DNA of 64,000 nucleotides. It comes from JALNZF01 sp964447405 (GTDB lineage: Bacteria; Nitrospirota; UBA9217). Location of the stretch: the NCBI GenBank assembly GCA_964447405.1, contig CAYUSP010000007.1, forward strand, positions 47,770-111,769, written 5' to 3'. Position 1 is the stretch's first letter. Every line of letters begins with the position of its first letter. The position numbers and the translations under genes are program-made. The notes below the pieces were generated by a model, which saw nothing but the letters and a program-made list of their open reading frames with translations, was not told the origin of the DNA and made no database searches. Shown in pieces: positions 26,386 to 36,232 of this stretch.

Positions 26386-27700
26386 ACCCCGAGAGCGTGC
26401 GCTTCAAATCCTCCAGCGCGTTGAGAGCGGTGCGTTTGCCGATGCACTGATCGATGACTCCCGTAAATCTTTCGTTGACCGCGATCGCTCCTTCATACTT
26501 GAACTCGTCTACGGTGTTCTCCGGAATCAAACACTGCTCGATTGGCGTCTGAACCAGTTCTCTGCGCAGTCTGTTGATCGGACCGATGCGTGGACGCGAA
26601 ACATACTTCGGCTCGGCGCGTATCAGCTTCTGTTCCTGGATCGGGTGCCGGCGAGCGCGGCTGTGAACACAGCGGCAGAGCTTGCCAAGGAGTACGGCAA
26701 AAAGCAGGGCTATGTGAACGGCCTGCTCAGAAATCTGGACCGGAAGAGGGAAGACTTCCGTGATCCGGCTCCGGATGACGTCGTCAAGCGGCTCAGTGTG
26801 CTCCAGTCCCATCCTGCATGGCTGGTGAAGCGCTGGGTTGCGCGGTATGGAGCTGAATCGGCGAGCATGCTGCTCGAACGCAATAACCGGCCCGCGCCAC
26901 TGGTGATAAGGACCAATACGCTCAGGACAACGAGGGAGCAGCTTCTCGCCTCCCTTGAAGCCGACGGCGCCCGCGCTGTTGCCACCAACTTCTCTCCCCA
27001 GGGGGTCGAGATCATCGACTCGGTAGGCCTGTCTGAGCTCACCGCTTTTCAGCGGGGATGGTTCATGGTGCAGGACCAGGCTGCCCAGCTGATCAGTTTG
27101 ATGCTGGCGCCGGAGCCCGGCGATGCGGTCCTCGATGCCTGCGCAGCTCCCGGAGGCAAGGCGACGCATATGGCGGAGATCATGGCGGACCAGGGAGTGA
27201 TCACGGCGCTTGATTCCGATCCCCGAAGGATGGGACGCATTGAGGATAACTACAGGCGTTTGGGCATCACCTGCATCCGGCCGGTTCATGGCGACGCCGC
27301 AACCTATTGCCAGGGAACGTACGACAGAATATTGATCGATGCCCCCTGCTCCGGTCTGGGTGTGCTTCGCCGGCACCCTGACGGAAGATGGAACAAGGAT
27401 GAGGGAACGATCCGGGAAAGGCGGACTCTGCAAAAAAGGATCCTGGATAACTGCTCCGCGTTGCTGAAGCCCGGCGGCGTGCTGGTGTACGCCACCTGCA
27501 CCACTGAACCGGAGGAGAACGAGGAAGTGCTCTCCGCATTCCTGTCGGATTCCGGGGCCGGCTTTGTCCTGGATGACCCCCGGTCTTGCCTGCCAGAACA
27601 GGCTGCCCGATTGGCGGACGAGCGGGGATTTCTCCACACCTACCCGCTGGCGCCGGAAATGGATGGTTTTTTCGGGGCGCGGCTCAAGAAAAAAGGATAA
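26360..27700 (+). CDS. rsmB: 16S rRNA (cytosine-967-C5)-methyltransferase
   Basis: Methylates C967 of 16S rRNA using S-adenosylmethionine. An N-terminal NusB-like RNA-binding domain (about 5-140) is followed by a Rossmann methyltransferase domain with DACAAPGGKATHMAE, the DAPCSGLG motif IV cysteine (near 330) and YATCTTEPEENE motif VI with the catalytic cysteine (near 377). The probable start is the GTG at 26360, inside the end of the DUF116 gene. At 446 residues it is normal length. Confidence 0.95.
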   Translation: MVILAQQDKPRERALQILQRVESGAFADALIDDSRKSFVDRDRSFILELVYGVLRNQTLLDWRLNQFSAQSVDRTDAWTRNILRLGAYQLLFLDRVPASAAVNTAAELAKEYGKKQGYVNGLLRNLDRKREDFRDPAPDDVVKRLSVLQSHPAWLVKRWVARYGAESASMLLERNNRPAPLVIRTNTLRTTREQLLASLEADGARAVATNFSPQGVEIIDSVGLSELTAFQRGWFMVQDQAAQLISLMLAPEPGDAVLDACAAPGGKATHMAEIMADQGVITALDSDPRRMGRIEDNYRRLGITCIRPVHGDAATYCQGTYDRILIDAPCSGLGVLRRHPDGRWNKDEGTIRERRTLQKRILDNCSALLKPGGVLVYATCTTEPEENEEVLSAFLSDSGAGFVLDDPRSCLPEQAARLADERGFLHTYPLAPEMDGFFGARLKKKG

Positions 27701-27782
27701 CAGGGGTGCACGATGTTCTGATGTCGCGCTGGTGAGAAGTTCTTGCATCTTATGGTCAGTGTGGTAATATTAGCATCCAGTC

Positions 27783-28499
27783 ATGCTACGATTCCTGAAA
27801 GGTCTGGGCATTTTCATCGCGCTTATCTGCGTGGGCATCGTGAGCGCTTTTGCCGTGGTCGCACTGCTCCTCAGGCAGGAGGAGGTTCCTGTCCCGGATC
27901 TTACGGGTCAGGATATCGTGAATGTGATAGAGATCGTAACCCAGCAGGGATTGCAGCTCAAGGTTGATCGCCGGGAATCCCATCAGGTTCTGCCGAGGGA
28001 CGCGGTGATTTCCCAATCCCCGCTGCCGGCAAGCAGAATAAAGAAAGGGCGGCTGATCCATGTGGTCATCAGTCAGGGGCCGAGCGATACACAGGCGCTG
28101 AAGCTGGTGGGGGAGAATTTTCGCAAGGCGGACATTATGATACGTCAAGCGGGCTTTCAGCCCGGCGCCATTGCGCGGGTCTATTCGGACCGCATTGAGC
28201 GCGACCTCATTATCGCCCAGGATCCTGATGCCGGGAGCCCGCTGGAAAAGGGCGGCACGATCAACATGCTGATCAGCGCGGGCAGAAAGCCGCTGCTGTT
28301 CATGATGCCGAAGCTCACGGGGAAAAAGGCGGAAGAGGCGCTTAAGGCGGTGAGCAGGATCGGATTGCAGCACCGGGTGATCACGCGGCCAACGGGCAGC
28401 CAGACGCCGGGAAGCGAGCGCATAGTCGTTCATCAGAGGCCTGGCGCCGGTTCTCCGGTCTCTCTGGATGCCGCAGTGGACATCGTCCTGAACAGGTGA
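27783..28499 (+). CDS. Membrane-anchored PASTA-domain protein without kinase
   Basis: A 238-residue protein with one N-terminal membrane anchor (about 7-29) and three PASTA domains (about 37-100, 105-170 and 172-236; each has VPDLTG- or MPKLTG-type starts and an SPLEKG-like turn). PASTA domains bind peptidoglycan or muropeptides. There is no Ser/Thr kinase or transpeptidase domain here, unlike PknB or PBP2x, so it may act as a wall-binding adaptor. It sits between rsmB and rpe, as in many Nitrospirota-like and deltaproteobacterial genomes. Confidence 0.9.
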   Translation: MLRFLKGLGIFIALICVGIVSAFAVVALLLRQEEVPVPDLTGQDIVNVIEIVTQQGLQLKVDRRESHQVLPRDAVISQSPLPASRIKKGRLIHVVISQGPSDTQALKLVGENFRKADIMIRQAGFQPGAIARVYSDRIERDLIIAQDPDAGSPLEKGGTINMLISAGRKPLLFMMPKLTGKKAEEALKAVSRIGLQHRVITRPTGSQTPGSERIVVHQRPGAGSPVSLDAAVDIVLNR

Positions 28500-28557
28500 T
28501 GCCTCCGCATCGGCAGCCTTGTCGAACACAGCAGCAAAAAAGAGGGAACGGATTTCC

Positions 28558-29217
28558 ATGACAAAAAAAATAAAAATTGCTCCATCCATTCTTTCCGCGG
28601 ATTTTTCCCGCCTGGGCGAGGAGATCCGGGCTGTGGAAGCGGCGGGCGCCGATCTCATCCATATCGATGTGATGGACGGCCATTTTGTGCCGAATATAAC
28701 CATCGGTCCGCTGATCGTGGAGGCCGCGAGAAGGTCCACAAAACTGCCGCTCGACGTCCATCTGATGATTTCCCAGCCGGAGCTGTTCATCACGGATTTT
28801 GCAAGGGCTGGTGCTGATTTCATCACCGTGCACGTGGAGACCGTGTTCCATGTGCACAGGCTGGTTCAATCGATCAAGGAACTGAAGGGTGTCAAGGCTG
28901 GAGTTTCCCTGAATCCGGCAACGCCCCTGTCGAGCCTGGATTATCTGCTGGAGGACCTGGACCTGGTGCTGATCATGTCCGTGAATCCCGGTTTCGGGGG
29001 CCAGTCCTTCATCCCATCGGCTCTGGACAAGATCCGCCAGCTGCGAAAGCGGATCGATGAACGGGGGCTCAGGGCGATCATCGAGGTGGACGGCGGAGTC
29101 AAGACCGACAACGCGGCAGCCATCGTAAACGCCGGCGCCGATATCCTTGTGGCGGGTTCCGCTGTATTCGGATCCAAGGATTACGGGGCTGCGATCCGGG
29201 GCATTCGAGGAGCATAA
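28558..29217 (+). CDS. rpe: Ribulose-phosphate 3-epimerase
   Basis: TIM-barrel enzyme of the pentose phosphate and Calvin pathways that interconverts ribulose-5-phosphate and xylulose-5-phosphate. The ATG at 28558 (MTKKIKIAPSILSADF) is chosen for its GAGGGAA ribosome binding site; the frame extends upstream to 28519. Motifs are IDVMDGHFVPNIT, HLMI, MSVNPGFGGQSF and EVDGGVK, all carrying active-site residues. At 219 residues it is normal length. Confidence 0.97.
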   Translation: MTKKIKIAPSILSADFSRLGEEIRAVEAAGADLIHIDVMDGHFVPNITIGPLIVEAARRSTKLPLDVHLMISQPELFITDFARAGADFITVHVETVFHVHRLVQSIKELKGVKAGVSLNPATPLSSLDYLLEDLDLVLIMSVNPGFGGQSFIPSALDKIRQLRKRIDERGLRAIIEVDGGVKTDNAAAIVNAGADILVAGSAVFGSKDYGAAIRGIRGA

Positions 29218-29268
29218 GCGCAGCGCGCTTTATTTAACGTGCAGCACGTTTTTTCTCAGGAGTTACTC

Positions 29269-31056
29269 ATGACGATTAAAAAGCAGTCAGTAAGAATTCC
29301 CTTCGACCTCAAGGACGTGAAGGAACCGGCACTGTTCCGCGACATGTTTCCCTACACGAGTGTTCCCAAGGTCGTGTTCGAGGACCGGTTGATCCAGACG
29401 AACATCCCCAAGGACATCTGGATCACTGATACGACCTTTCGGGACGGACAGCAGTCGCGGCCGCCCTATACGCCCAAACAGATCGTTACGATTTTCGATC
29501 TCATGCATCGCATGAGCGGACCCAGGGGGGTGATCCGCCAGACCGAGTTTTTTCTCTATTCGGAAAAGGACCGGGAGGCCGTGCGGCTCTGCCAGGAGCG
29601 GAACTACCAGTTTCCCGAGGTGACCGGCTGGATACGGGCCAACAAGAACGACTTCAAACTTGTGAAGGAGATGGGACTGCAGGAGACCGGGATACTCACC
29701 TCTTGTTCGGATTATCACATTTTTCTCAAGCTTAACCTGTCGCGAAAGGATGCGCTGAAGGCCTACCTGGATATCGTCAGGACCGCCCTGGAGCAGGGCA
29801 TCCGGCCGCGGTGCCACCTGGAGGATATCACGCGGGCGGACTTCTACGGGTTCGTCATCCCGTTTGTGCAGGAGTTGATGCGGCTTTCCGACGCGGCGAA
29901 GATTCCGGTCAAGATCCGCGCCTGCGATACGATGGGCTACGGCTTCCCCTTTCCGGGCACGGCGCTTCCACGCGGCGTTCCGGAAATATTCTATGCCCTG
30001 ATTCATGACGGCGGCGTCCCGTCCGAGCAGCTTGAATGGCACGGGCACAACGACTTTCACAAGGTGCTGATTAACGGGGTGGCTGCCTGGATGTACGGCT
30101 GTTCGTCTGTAAACGGCGCGCTCCTGGGCTTCGGCGAACGGACCGGCAACACGCCCATTGAGGCGCTTCTGTTCGATTACATAAGCCTGACGGGCGATGA
30201 CGCGGGCATTGATACGACGGCCATCACCGATATGGCCGAATACTTCCGCAGCGAACTCGGCTTTCCCATCCCGAGCAACTATCCCTTTGTGGGCGCAGAG
30301 TTCAACTCAACGAGCGCCGGCATTCACGCCGACGGCATGATGAAGAATGAGGAGATCTATAATATCTTCGACACGACGAAGATTCTGAAGCGCCCCATGG
30401 GCGTCATCATTACGGACAAATCCGGTGTCGCGGGCCTTGCCCAGTGGGCGAACGGCCATTTGCAGCCCGATGCGGACAAGAAGATCGACAAGCGCCATCC
30501 AGGAATCGCGAAGATCAACAAGTGGGTCATGGAGCAGTATGAGCAGGGCAGGACAACCAGCATCTCGAACGATGAACTCCTCGAAAAGGCGAAGAAACTC
30601 CTTCCCGAATACTTCGTCTCCGACCTGGACAAGCTGAAAAGGAAGGCGCAGGAGATAACGCTGCATCTCGTAGAGGACATGGTGGGGCTCAGGGAAATGC
30701 GATCCATGGACCATGCCAGGCAGGAACCGCTGATCCAGAAGCTCCTGGAAGAGAATCCGTTCATTCAGTTCGCCTACGTGGTTAATGCGGAGGGGAAGAA
30801 AACCACGACGAACATCACGCAGATCCAGTACAAGGCCCAGTTCGAACACTCGGGCCTTGGCGACAACTTCTCGGACCGGCCATGGTTTATCAATCCGATG
30901 AAGGACGGAAAAAGCTTTGTGTCGGACTTCTATACATCGAAAATAACCGGCGCGCTGTGTATAACCGTTTCTGCGCCCATCGCTGATGATGACAGCAACA
31001 TCAACGGTGTGTTCGGCATCGATATCCGGTTCGAGGATCTGGTGCGGGCGGAGTGA
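29269..31056 (+). CDS. Re-citrate-synthase-like / isopropylmalate-synthase-family enzyme with C-terminal Cache-like domain
   Basis: A 595-residue two-part protein. The N-terminal half (about 1-470) is a DRE-TIM metallolyase barrel: DTTFRDGQQ, RCHLEDITRAD, CDTMGYG, WHGHNDFHK and GFGERTGN. The IRQTEFFLYS and ETGILTSCSDYHIF segments suggest the Re-citrate synthase group, condensing acetyl-CoA with oxaloacetate, rather than leucine-pathway synthase, though this is by resemblance only. Residues about 485-595 look like a PDC/Cache sensor domain (FAYVVNAEGKKT, DRPWFINPMKDG, GVFGIDIRFE), normally found outside the membrane; here there is no membrane segment. The ATG at 29269 has CAGGAG upstream. A strong terminator follows. 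Confidence 0.85.
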   Translation: MTIKKQSVRIPFDLKDVKEPALFRDMFPYTSVPKVVFEDRLIQTNIPKDIWITDTTFRDGQQSRPPYTPKQIVTIFDLMHRMSGPRGVIRQTEFFLYSEKDREAVRLCQERNYQFPEVTGWIRANKNDFKLVKEMGLQETGILTSCSDYHIFLKLNLSRKDALKAYLDIVRTALEQGIRPRCHLEDITRADFYGFVIPFVQELMRLSDAAKIPVKIRACDTMGYGFPFPGTALPRGVPEIFYALIHDGGVPSEQLEWHGHNDFHKVLINGVAAWMYGCSSVNGALLGFGERTGNTPIEALLFDYISLTGDDAGIDTTAITDMAEYFRSELGFPIPSNYPFVGAEFNSTSAGIHADGMMKNEEIYNIFDTTKILKRPMGVIITDKSGVAGLAQWANGHLQPDADKKIDKRHPGIAKINKWVMEQYEQGRTTSISNDELLEKAKKLLPEYFVSDLDKLKRKAQEITLHLVEDMVGLREMRSMDHARQEPLIQKLLEENPFIQFAYVVNAEGKKTTTNITQIQYKAQFEHSGLGDNFSDRPWFINPMKDGKSFVSDFYTSKITGALCITVSAPIADDDSNINGVFGIDIRFEDLVRAE

Positions 31057-31084
31057 GCAGCGTATAAAAAAAGCAGCATTTCAC

Positions 31085-31122
31085 AAAACCGTGCGCCTCG
31101 AATGGGGCGCACGGTTTTTTTT
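31085..31122 (+). terminator. Rho-independent terminator after the Re-citrate-synthase-like gene
   Basis: AAAACCGTGCGCC and its complement form a long GC-rich stem with a loop of about 7 nt, followed by eight T. Confidence 0.88.
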
Positions 31123-31229
31123 GCGCCAGCGGGAGCGCGGACTTTGCTATACTATAACCGAGAGCCGCCCGGCGGCGCTCGGCCTGGGAATCGGTCCCGG
31201 CCCAGGGGTAAAAGAGACAGGTGGGTAAA

Positions 31230-33521
31230 ATGGCGTTACCATCCGATATGGCATTCGAGATCAGCAACAACCATCGCCTCCTCCAGACGATCATTGATAC
31301 AGAGCCCGAATGCGTTAAACTGCTGAACGCCCAGGGTGCGCTCCTGTTTATGAACCGTGCCGGGCTGGACATGATCCAGGCGGAGTCGCTCGACCAGGTA
31401 AGAGGCCAGGAGGTCGGGAGCCTCGTCCTTCCCGAATACCGGGATGCGTTCAGGAAGATCATCGGGGACGTTTTTCGAGGGGAGTCCGGAAACCTGACCT
31501 TCGAGATCACGGGTATCAAAGGCAGGCATCTCTGGCTCGAGACGCACGCGGTGCCGCTGCGTGACGACAGAGAAGAAATCATTGCGCTTCTGAGCATCAC
31601 TCGTGATGTTACGGAGAAAAAGCGTTCTGCTGAGATCCTGGAAAAAGAGCGCGATTTTATTGCGGCGGTGCTCGACACGGTTGGAGCGATGGTCCTTGTC
31701 CTGGACCGCGACGGCAGGATTATTCGGTTCAACCGCACCTGCGAGGCGGTGAGCGGATATGCGTTCGAAGAAGTTCGCGGCCGGTTCGTCTGGGATTTTT
31801 TGATTCCCCCGGAACAGGTCGAAGGTGTGAAAAACGTGTTTCATACGCTCACCTCAGGCATGTTTCCGAGCAAGTATGAGAATTCTTGGATTGCCAAGGA
31901 TGGGAAACGGAAGCTCATCTCCTGGTCGAACACCGCGATTATTGCTCCTGATGGATCGGTTGAGTTCGTGATCCCCACTGGCATCGACGTCACGGCGAGC
32001 CGAGCGGCTGAGGAAGCGCTGCAGCAGGAAAAGAGTTTTTCCGAAGGGATCATTGACAGTCTTCCCGGTATTTTTCTGATCAGCGACGAGGAGGGGAAGC
32101 TCCTCCGTTGGAACGATAACGAGAAGCAAGTGACCGGTTATTCAGTGGAGGAATTCGCCCGGATGAATGTGCGGGACCTCTTTCGGGAGAGCCGCGCGCT
32201 GATAGAAAGCAAGATGGCTGAAGTGTTCTCAGCAGGCCATGCAACCATGGAAGCCCTGATCAGCACAAAAAGCGGCATGCAGGTCCCTGTCCTCATGACC
32301 TGCTTCAGGATGCTGGTGAACAACCAGCGGTATTTCGTGGGTGTTGGCATCGATATTTCCGAGCGCAAACGGCTTGAAGATCAGCTTCGCCAGTCCCAGA
32401 AAATGGAGTCCATCGGGACCCTGGCTGGAGGCATTTCCCATGACTTCAACAATATCCTGACCGCGATCATCGGATATGGCAATTTGCTGCAGATGAAGAT
32501 GAACGACAGCGATCCGCTGAAGCATCATGCCTTGCAGATCCTGGCCTCCGCAAACAGGGCCGCGACCCTTACGCAGGGTTTGCTGGCCTACAGCAGAAAA
32601 CAGATTCTGAACCCGAAGCCAATGAAACTGAACGAGATCATCCGCAAGGTGGAAACGCTTCTTGCAAGGCTCATCGGCGAGGATATCGAACTGAAAACGA
32701 TGCTCACTGAACAGGACCTGCTGATTGTTGCGGATGCAGGCCAGATCGAGCAGGTGCTCATGAACCTCGCCACGAACGCCCGAGACGCGATGCCGGACGG
32801 TGGATACCTGTTTATCGAGACCGAGTCCGTCGAACTGGATGAAGAATCCGCGAAGGTCCACGATTTCCGCAAAGCCGGGACTTACGCGCTGATCGCGGTG
32901 ACGGATTCCGGCATGGGCATGGACGACAAGACGCGGCAGCGCATCTTCGAACCGTTCTTTACCACGAAGGAAGAAGGGCGAGGCACCGGTCTGGGACTTG
33001 CCATGGTATACGGGACGGTCAAACAGCATAATGGCACGATCAATGTGTATAGTGAGCCCGGCAGAGGGACGACCTTCAAAATCTATCTACCCGTAATCGG
33101 GATTGCCGGGGAGGAGGCCACACCCGCAGTCTTGCCAACCATTGAAGGTGGTACGGAAACCGTTCTGGTCGCGGAAGACGACGAAGCGGTGAGAAACCTT
33201 ACGTGCAGCGTGCTTGAGCAGTTCGGCTATACAGTGATCCAGGCGGAAAACGGCGAGGACGCGGTCAACAAGTTCATGGAGAACCGGGGCCGCATTCAGA
33301 TGCTCATTCTCGACGTTATCATGCCGAAAAAGACCGGCAAAGAGGTTTATGAAAAGATCAGGATATTCGAGCCTGCTATCAAAGCGCTTTTCCTGAGCGG
33401 ATATACGGCTGATATCATCCACCAAAAGGGTCTTTTGGACAGGGAACTCAACTTCCTTCTCAAGCCGATTCCCATCAACGACCTGCTCCGGAAAGTGCGC
33501 TCGGTTCTGGACGGCAAGTAG
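31230..33521 (+). CDS. PAS-rich hybrid sensor histidine kinase with receiver domain
   Basis: A 763-residue cytoplasmic sensor (no membrane segment). It has three PAS domains (about 15-130, 140-260 and 270-380), HisKA with the phosphorylated His in GGISHDFNNILTAI (near 400), HATPase with NARDAMPDGG, GMGMDDKT and GTGLGLAMVYG, and a C-terminal receiver (about 645-760) with Asp in LILDVIMPKK. The ATG at 31230 is preferred over the GTG at 31221 because AGGTGGG precedes it. There is no DNA-binding output domain. It probably passes phosphate to a separate phosphotransfer protein. Confidence 0.9.
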   Translation: MALPSDMAFEISNNHRLLQTIIDTEPECVKLLNAQGALLFMNRAGLDMIQAESLDQVRGQEVGSLVLPEYRDAFRKIIGDVFRGESGNLTFEITGIKGRHLWLETHAVPLRDDREEIIALLSITRDVTEKKRSAEILEKERDFIAAVLDTVGAMVLVLDRDGRIIRFNRTCEAVSGYAFEEVRGRFVWDFLIPPEQVEGVKNVFHTLTSGMFPSKYENSWIAKDGKRKLISWSNTAIIAPDGSVEFVIPTGIDVTASRAAEEALQQEKSFSEGIIDSLPGIFLISDEEGKLLRWNDNEKQVTGYSVEEFARMNVRDLFRESRALIESKMAEVFSAGHATMEALISTKSGMQVPVLMTCFRMLVNNQRYFVGVGIDISERKRLEDQLRQSQKMESIGTLAGGISHDFNNILTAIIGYGNLLQMKMNDSDPLKHHALQILASANRAATLTQGLLAYSRKQILNPKPMKLNEIIRKVETLLARLIGEDIELKTMLTEQDLLIVADAGQIEQVLMNLATNARDAMPDGGYLFIETESVELDEESAKVHDFRKAGTYALIAVTDSGMGMDDKTRQRIFEPFFTTKEEGRGTGLGLAMVYGTVKQHNGTINVYSEPGRGTTFKIYLPVIGIAGEEATPAVLPTIEGGTETVLVAEDDEAVRNLTCSVLEQFGYTVIQAENGEDAVNKFMENRGRIQMLILDVIMPKKTGKEVYEKIRIFEPAIKALFLSGYTADIIHQKGLLDRELNFLLKPIPINDLLRKVRSVLDGK

Positions 33522-33640
33522 CCGCGAGGCGGAATTGCCCGGGCCAAAACAGGTGCGGCGCCTGCTGCATTGATCACACCGGAAGCGAATTACCGCAGAC
33601 CAGCATCGACTGTTGCCGCTGATCCCCTCCTCATTTCATT

Positions 33641-33669
33641 TTGCGCAACCAGCAAAAGCAGAGTATAAT
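33641..33669 (+). promoter_or_regulatory. Promoter of the TIGR03960-like radical SAM gene, leaderless layout
   Basis: TTGCGC (33641-33646), a 17-bp spacer and perfect TATAAT (33664-33669), with only 5 nt before the ATG at 33675. No Shine-Dalgarno fits. Confidence 0.5.
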
Positions 33670-33674
33670 TCCCC

Positions 33675-35402
33675 ATGTCGCGAAAACTCAGAGAAAAGAT
33701 CGACGCGCTCCTCGCTGAGGAGCGGGGCGCGGTTTTCAAAGCACAGGATGCCGAGGTGGCGGTCGCCCTGGCGTATCCCAATACCTACCATGTGGGCATG
33801 TCGAATCTCGGCGTACATCGGATCTATTCCATTCTGAACAAACGCCCGGACACTGCCTGCGAACGCGTATTTCTTCCTGATGAGGAGGATATCCTCGAAT
33901 ACACCTCGACCAATTCGAAGCTCTTCAGCCTCGAAAGCAGGCGAATGGTGAAGGATTTCGATATTCTGGCCTTCTCCGTTTCCTTTGAACAGGACTATGT
34001 GAACATTCTCGAAATCCTAAGGTTGTCCGGCATTCCTGCGGACAAGCGCGACCGCTCCGCGGACCATCCGCTGCTCGTGCTTGGGGGCATTTGTTCTTTT
34101 TTTAATCCCGAACCCCTTGCGGATTTCTTCGATGTGGTGATCTCGGGTGAAGGCGAAGAGGTTGTTGGCGAATTCATTGATGCCTTTCTCCTGAACAGGC
34201 GAAAGGAGCGGGCGGAAATGCTCCGGTCACTGTGCGGAATTCCGGGTGTTTACATTCCGGCGCTGTACGAAATCCTCTATCACGCTGATGGTACCATCCG
34301 GGAGCGAAAGCCACTAGACGCTGCCGCACCCGGCCGGATCACCAAACGAACCATGCGGCATGCAAGTAGAGAGATGGCAGCCACCGTGATACTTACCCCC
34401 CATACCGAGTTCAGCGACCGGTATCTTGCGGAGATCACGCGCGGCTGCGGAAGACATTGCCGATTCTGCATGGCGGGATACCTGTATCTTCCGCCCCGTC
34501 ATCTGGATCTCGAGCAGGCAACGGAGCAGGCAAAAAATGCTGATGAGCTCTGCGGCAGGATGGGACTGGTGGGCGCCGCGCTGTCGGATTATCCAGAGAT
34601 CGATGAACTCTGCTGCCGGATCGAGGGCGGCGTATCTATTTCCTCGCTCCGCGCGGATTCGGTCAGCGAGGCCTTGATCGTCCGGCTGGCCAAGAGCGGC
34701 CATAAGACCGTTTCCATCGCTCCTGAGGCAGGTTCGGAGCGCCTCCGGAGGGTGATTAATAAGGGCGTGAGCGAGGACGACATTCTGCGCGCAGCGGACC
34801 TGATCTTCGGGAAGGGCATCCCGAACCTGAAACTGTATTTTATCATCGGGCTTCCCACGGAAACAGAGGAGGACTTAGCCGCGATCATCACGCTTGCGGA
34901 AAAGGTGCACGAGGTCCAGTTGAAGCACGCACGGCCGCAGGGCAGGATCGGCCGCATCACGCTGAGCGTGAACTCTTTTATCCCAAAGCCCTTCACCCCA
35001 TTTCAGTGGGCGCCGATGGAATCTGTCGTCAGCTTGAACCGAAAGCTCCGGCATCTCGAGAAGGCGGTCAGGCAGATCGGGAACATGAACCTGATCCATG
35101 ATCTGCCGAAATGGGAATATATCCAGGCCCTGCTGTCCCGCGGAGACAGGCGCATCGGAAGGCTGATCCGGTCCGCCCACGAACTGAACGAGGACTGGAA
35201 AAAGGCGGCAGCTGCAACGGATATCGACATGGATTTTTTCGTTCACCGGGAGCGTGGTTTTGAGGAGATCCTGCCCTGGGATTTTATTGACATCGGTGTA
35301 AGAAAAGAATATCTTAAGAATGAATATCACCGGGCTCTTTCAGCCGGATTCACACCCCCTTGCAAGGTCGGATCGTGCACGGCCTGCGGTGTTTGCGAGT
35401 GA
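33675..35402 (+). CDS. TIGR03960-like radical SAM protein
   Basis: A 575-residue protein. The N-terminal part (about 20-190) resembles a B12-binding-like domain with a SGEGEE turn; the radical SAM core follows with CGRHCRFC (CxxxCxxC, near 258), APEAGSER and FIIGLPTE. The C-terminus ends in CKVGSCTACGVCE, another possible metal site. Members of this family, often next to a Radical SAM-linked TIGR03936 protein or ribonuclease genes, have no proven role. Here the neighbour is pgeF, 12 bp downstream. Confidence 0.88.
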   Translation: MSRKLREKIDALLAEERGAVFKAQDAEVAVALAYPNTYHVGMSNLGVHRIYSILNKRPDTACERVFLPDEEDILEYTSTNSKLFSLESRRMVKDFDILAFSVSFEQDYVNILEILRLSGIPADKRDRSADHPLLVLGGICSFFNPEPLADFFDVVISGEGEEVVGEFIDAFLLNRRKERAEMLRSLCGIPGVYIPALYEILYHADGTIRERKPLDAAAPGRITKRTMRHASREMAATVILTPHTEFSDRYLAEITRGCGRHCRFCMAGYLYLPPRHLDLEQATEQAKNADELCGRMGLVGAALSDYPEIDELCCRIEGGVSISSLRADSVSEALIVRLAKSGHKTVSIAPEAGSERLRRVINKGVSEDDILRAADLIFGKGIPNLKLYFIIGLPTETEEDLAAIITLAEKVHEVQLKHARPQGRIGRITLSVNSFIPKPFTPFQWAPMESVVSLNRKLRHLEKAVRQIGNMNLIHDLPKWEYIQALLSRGDRRIGRLIRSAHELNEDWKKAAAATDIDMDFFVHRERGFEEILPWDFIDIGVRKEYLKNEYHRALSAGFTPPCKVGSCTACGVCE

Positions 35403-35414
35403 CGTTCACCCCGG

Positions 35415-36203
35415 ATGAATAAAAACCATACCCCCCATAAGCGATTTGTTGGCGATGCGCGTGCAGAGGACCTCCTCCTGCTGACGATACCCGCATTGGA
35501 CAAGCTGGACAGTATGCGCCACGCATTTACCACCCGAAAGGGCGGTCAGGGCGCGAGGCGTGTTGGCGCGCGGGAGCCCGCTGAATGGAGCGAGGTTGCA
35601 GACTCGTTCGGGACCTTTGTGAGCAAGATTGCCACCGTGAACCAGGTGCATGGGGAAAACATTGTCAAGGTGACGGAGCTGAATATCTGGGACATCCGGA
35701 ATGTTCACGCTGATGCCATGATCACCGACGTGCCGGGCATTGTAGTCGGCGTGGAGACCGCTGACTGCGTTCCGGTCCTTCTCTTTGATCCGGTGAGGCC
35801 CGCGGTGGCAGCTGTGCACGCAGGGTGGAGAAGCACGGTGAAGAAGATCGTCCAGAAGGCCGTGCACCGGATGTACGAGGAGTTCAGGTCTGAACCCTCG
35901 CGGATGATCGCCGCGATCGGACCAGCCATCGGGCCTGAATGCTACGAGGTGGATGAACTGGTCATGGAGCCGGTGAGGGAAGCATTCGCATTCTGGCAGG
36001 ATGTATCCAGCCCGCGGGAAAATGACCACTGGAGCTTCGACCTGGTGCAGGCGAACAGGCTCGAATTGCTGCAGATCGGGCTGGATGCGAAAAACATTCA
36101 TGTTCAGGGCATGTGCACCTCGTGCAGAAAAGATCTGTTCTACTCCTACCGCGGCGAGGGCAGGACTGGCCGGATGCTGTCCGCGATCATGATTAAACCG
36201 TAG
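35415..36203 (+). CDS. pgeF: Peptidoglycan editing factor PgeF (YfiH/DUF152 family)
   Basis: A 262-residue cytosolic multicopper-oxidase-like hydrolase family protein; E. coli PgeF hydrolyses wrongly made UDP-MurNAc-L-Ser. Motifs are NQVHG, ETADCVPV with the metal Cys, HAGWR, IGPAIGPECYEV and the C-terminal TSCRKDLFYSYRGEGRTGR. Spacing of 12 bp from the radical SAM gene and 29 bp to yggS implies one operon. Confidence 0.92.
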   Translation: MNKNHTPHKRFVGDARAEDLLLLTIPALDKLDSMRHAFTTRKGGQGARRVGAREPAEWSEVADSFGTFVSKIATVNQVHGENIVKVTELNIWDIRNVHADAMITDVPGIVVGVETADCVPVLLFDPVRPAVAAVHAGWRSTVKKIVQKAVHRMYEEFRSEPSRMIAAIGPAIGPECYEVDELVMEPVREAFAFWQDVSSPRENDHWSFDLVQANRLELLQIGLDAKNIHVQGMCTSCRKDLFYSYRGEGRTGRMLSAIMIKP

Positions 36204-36232
36204 CGCAGATCAACCGTGGTTAAAAAGGTTTC

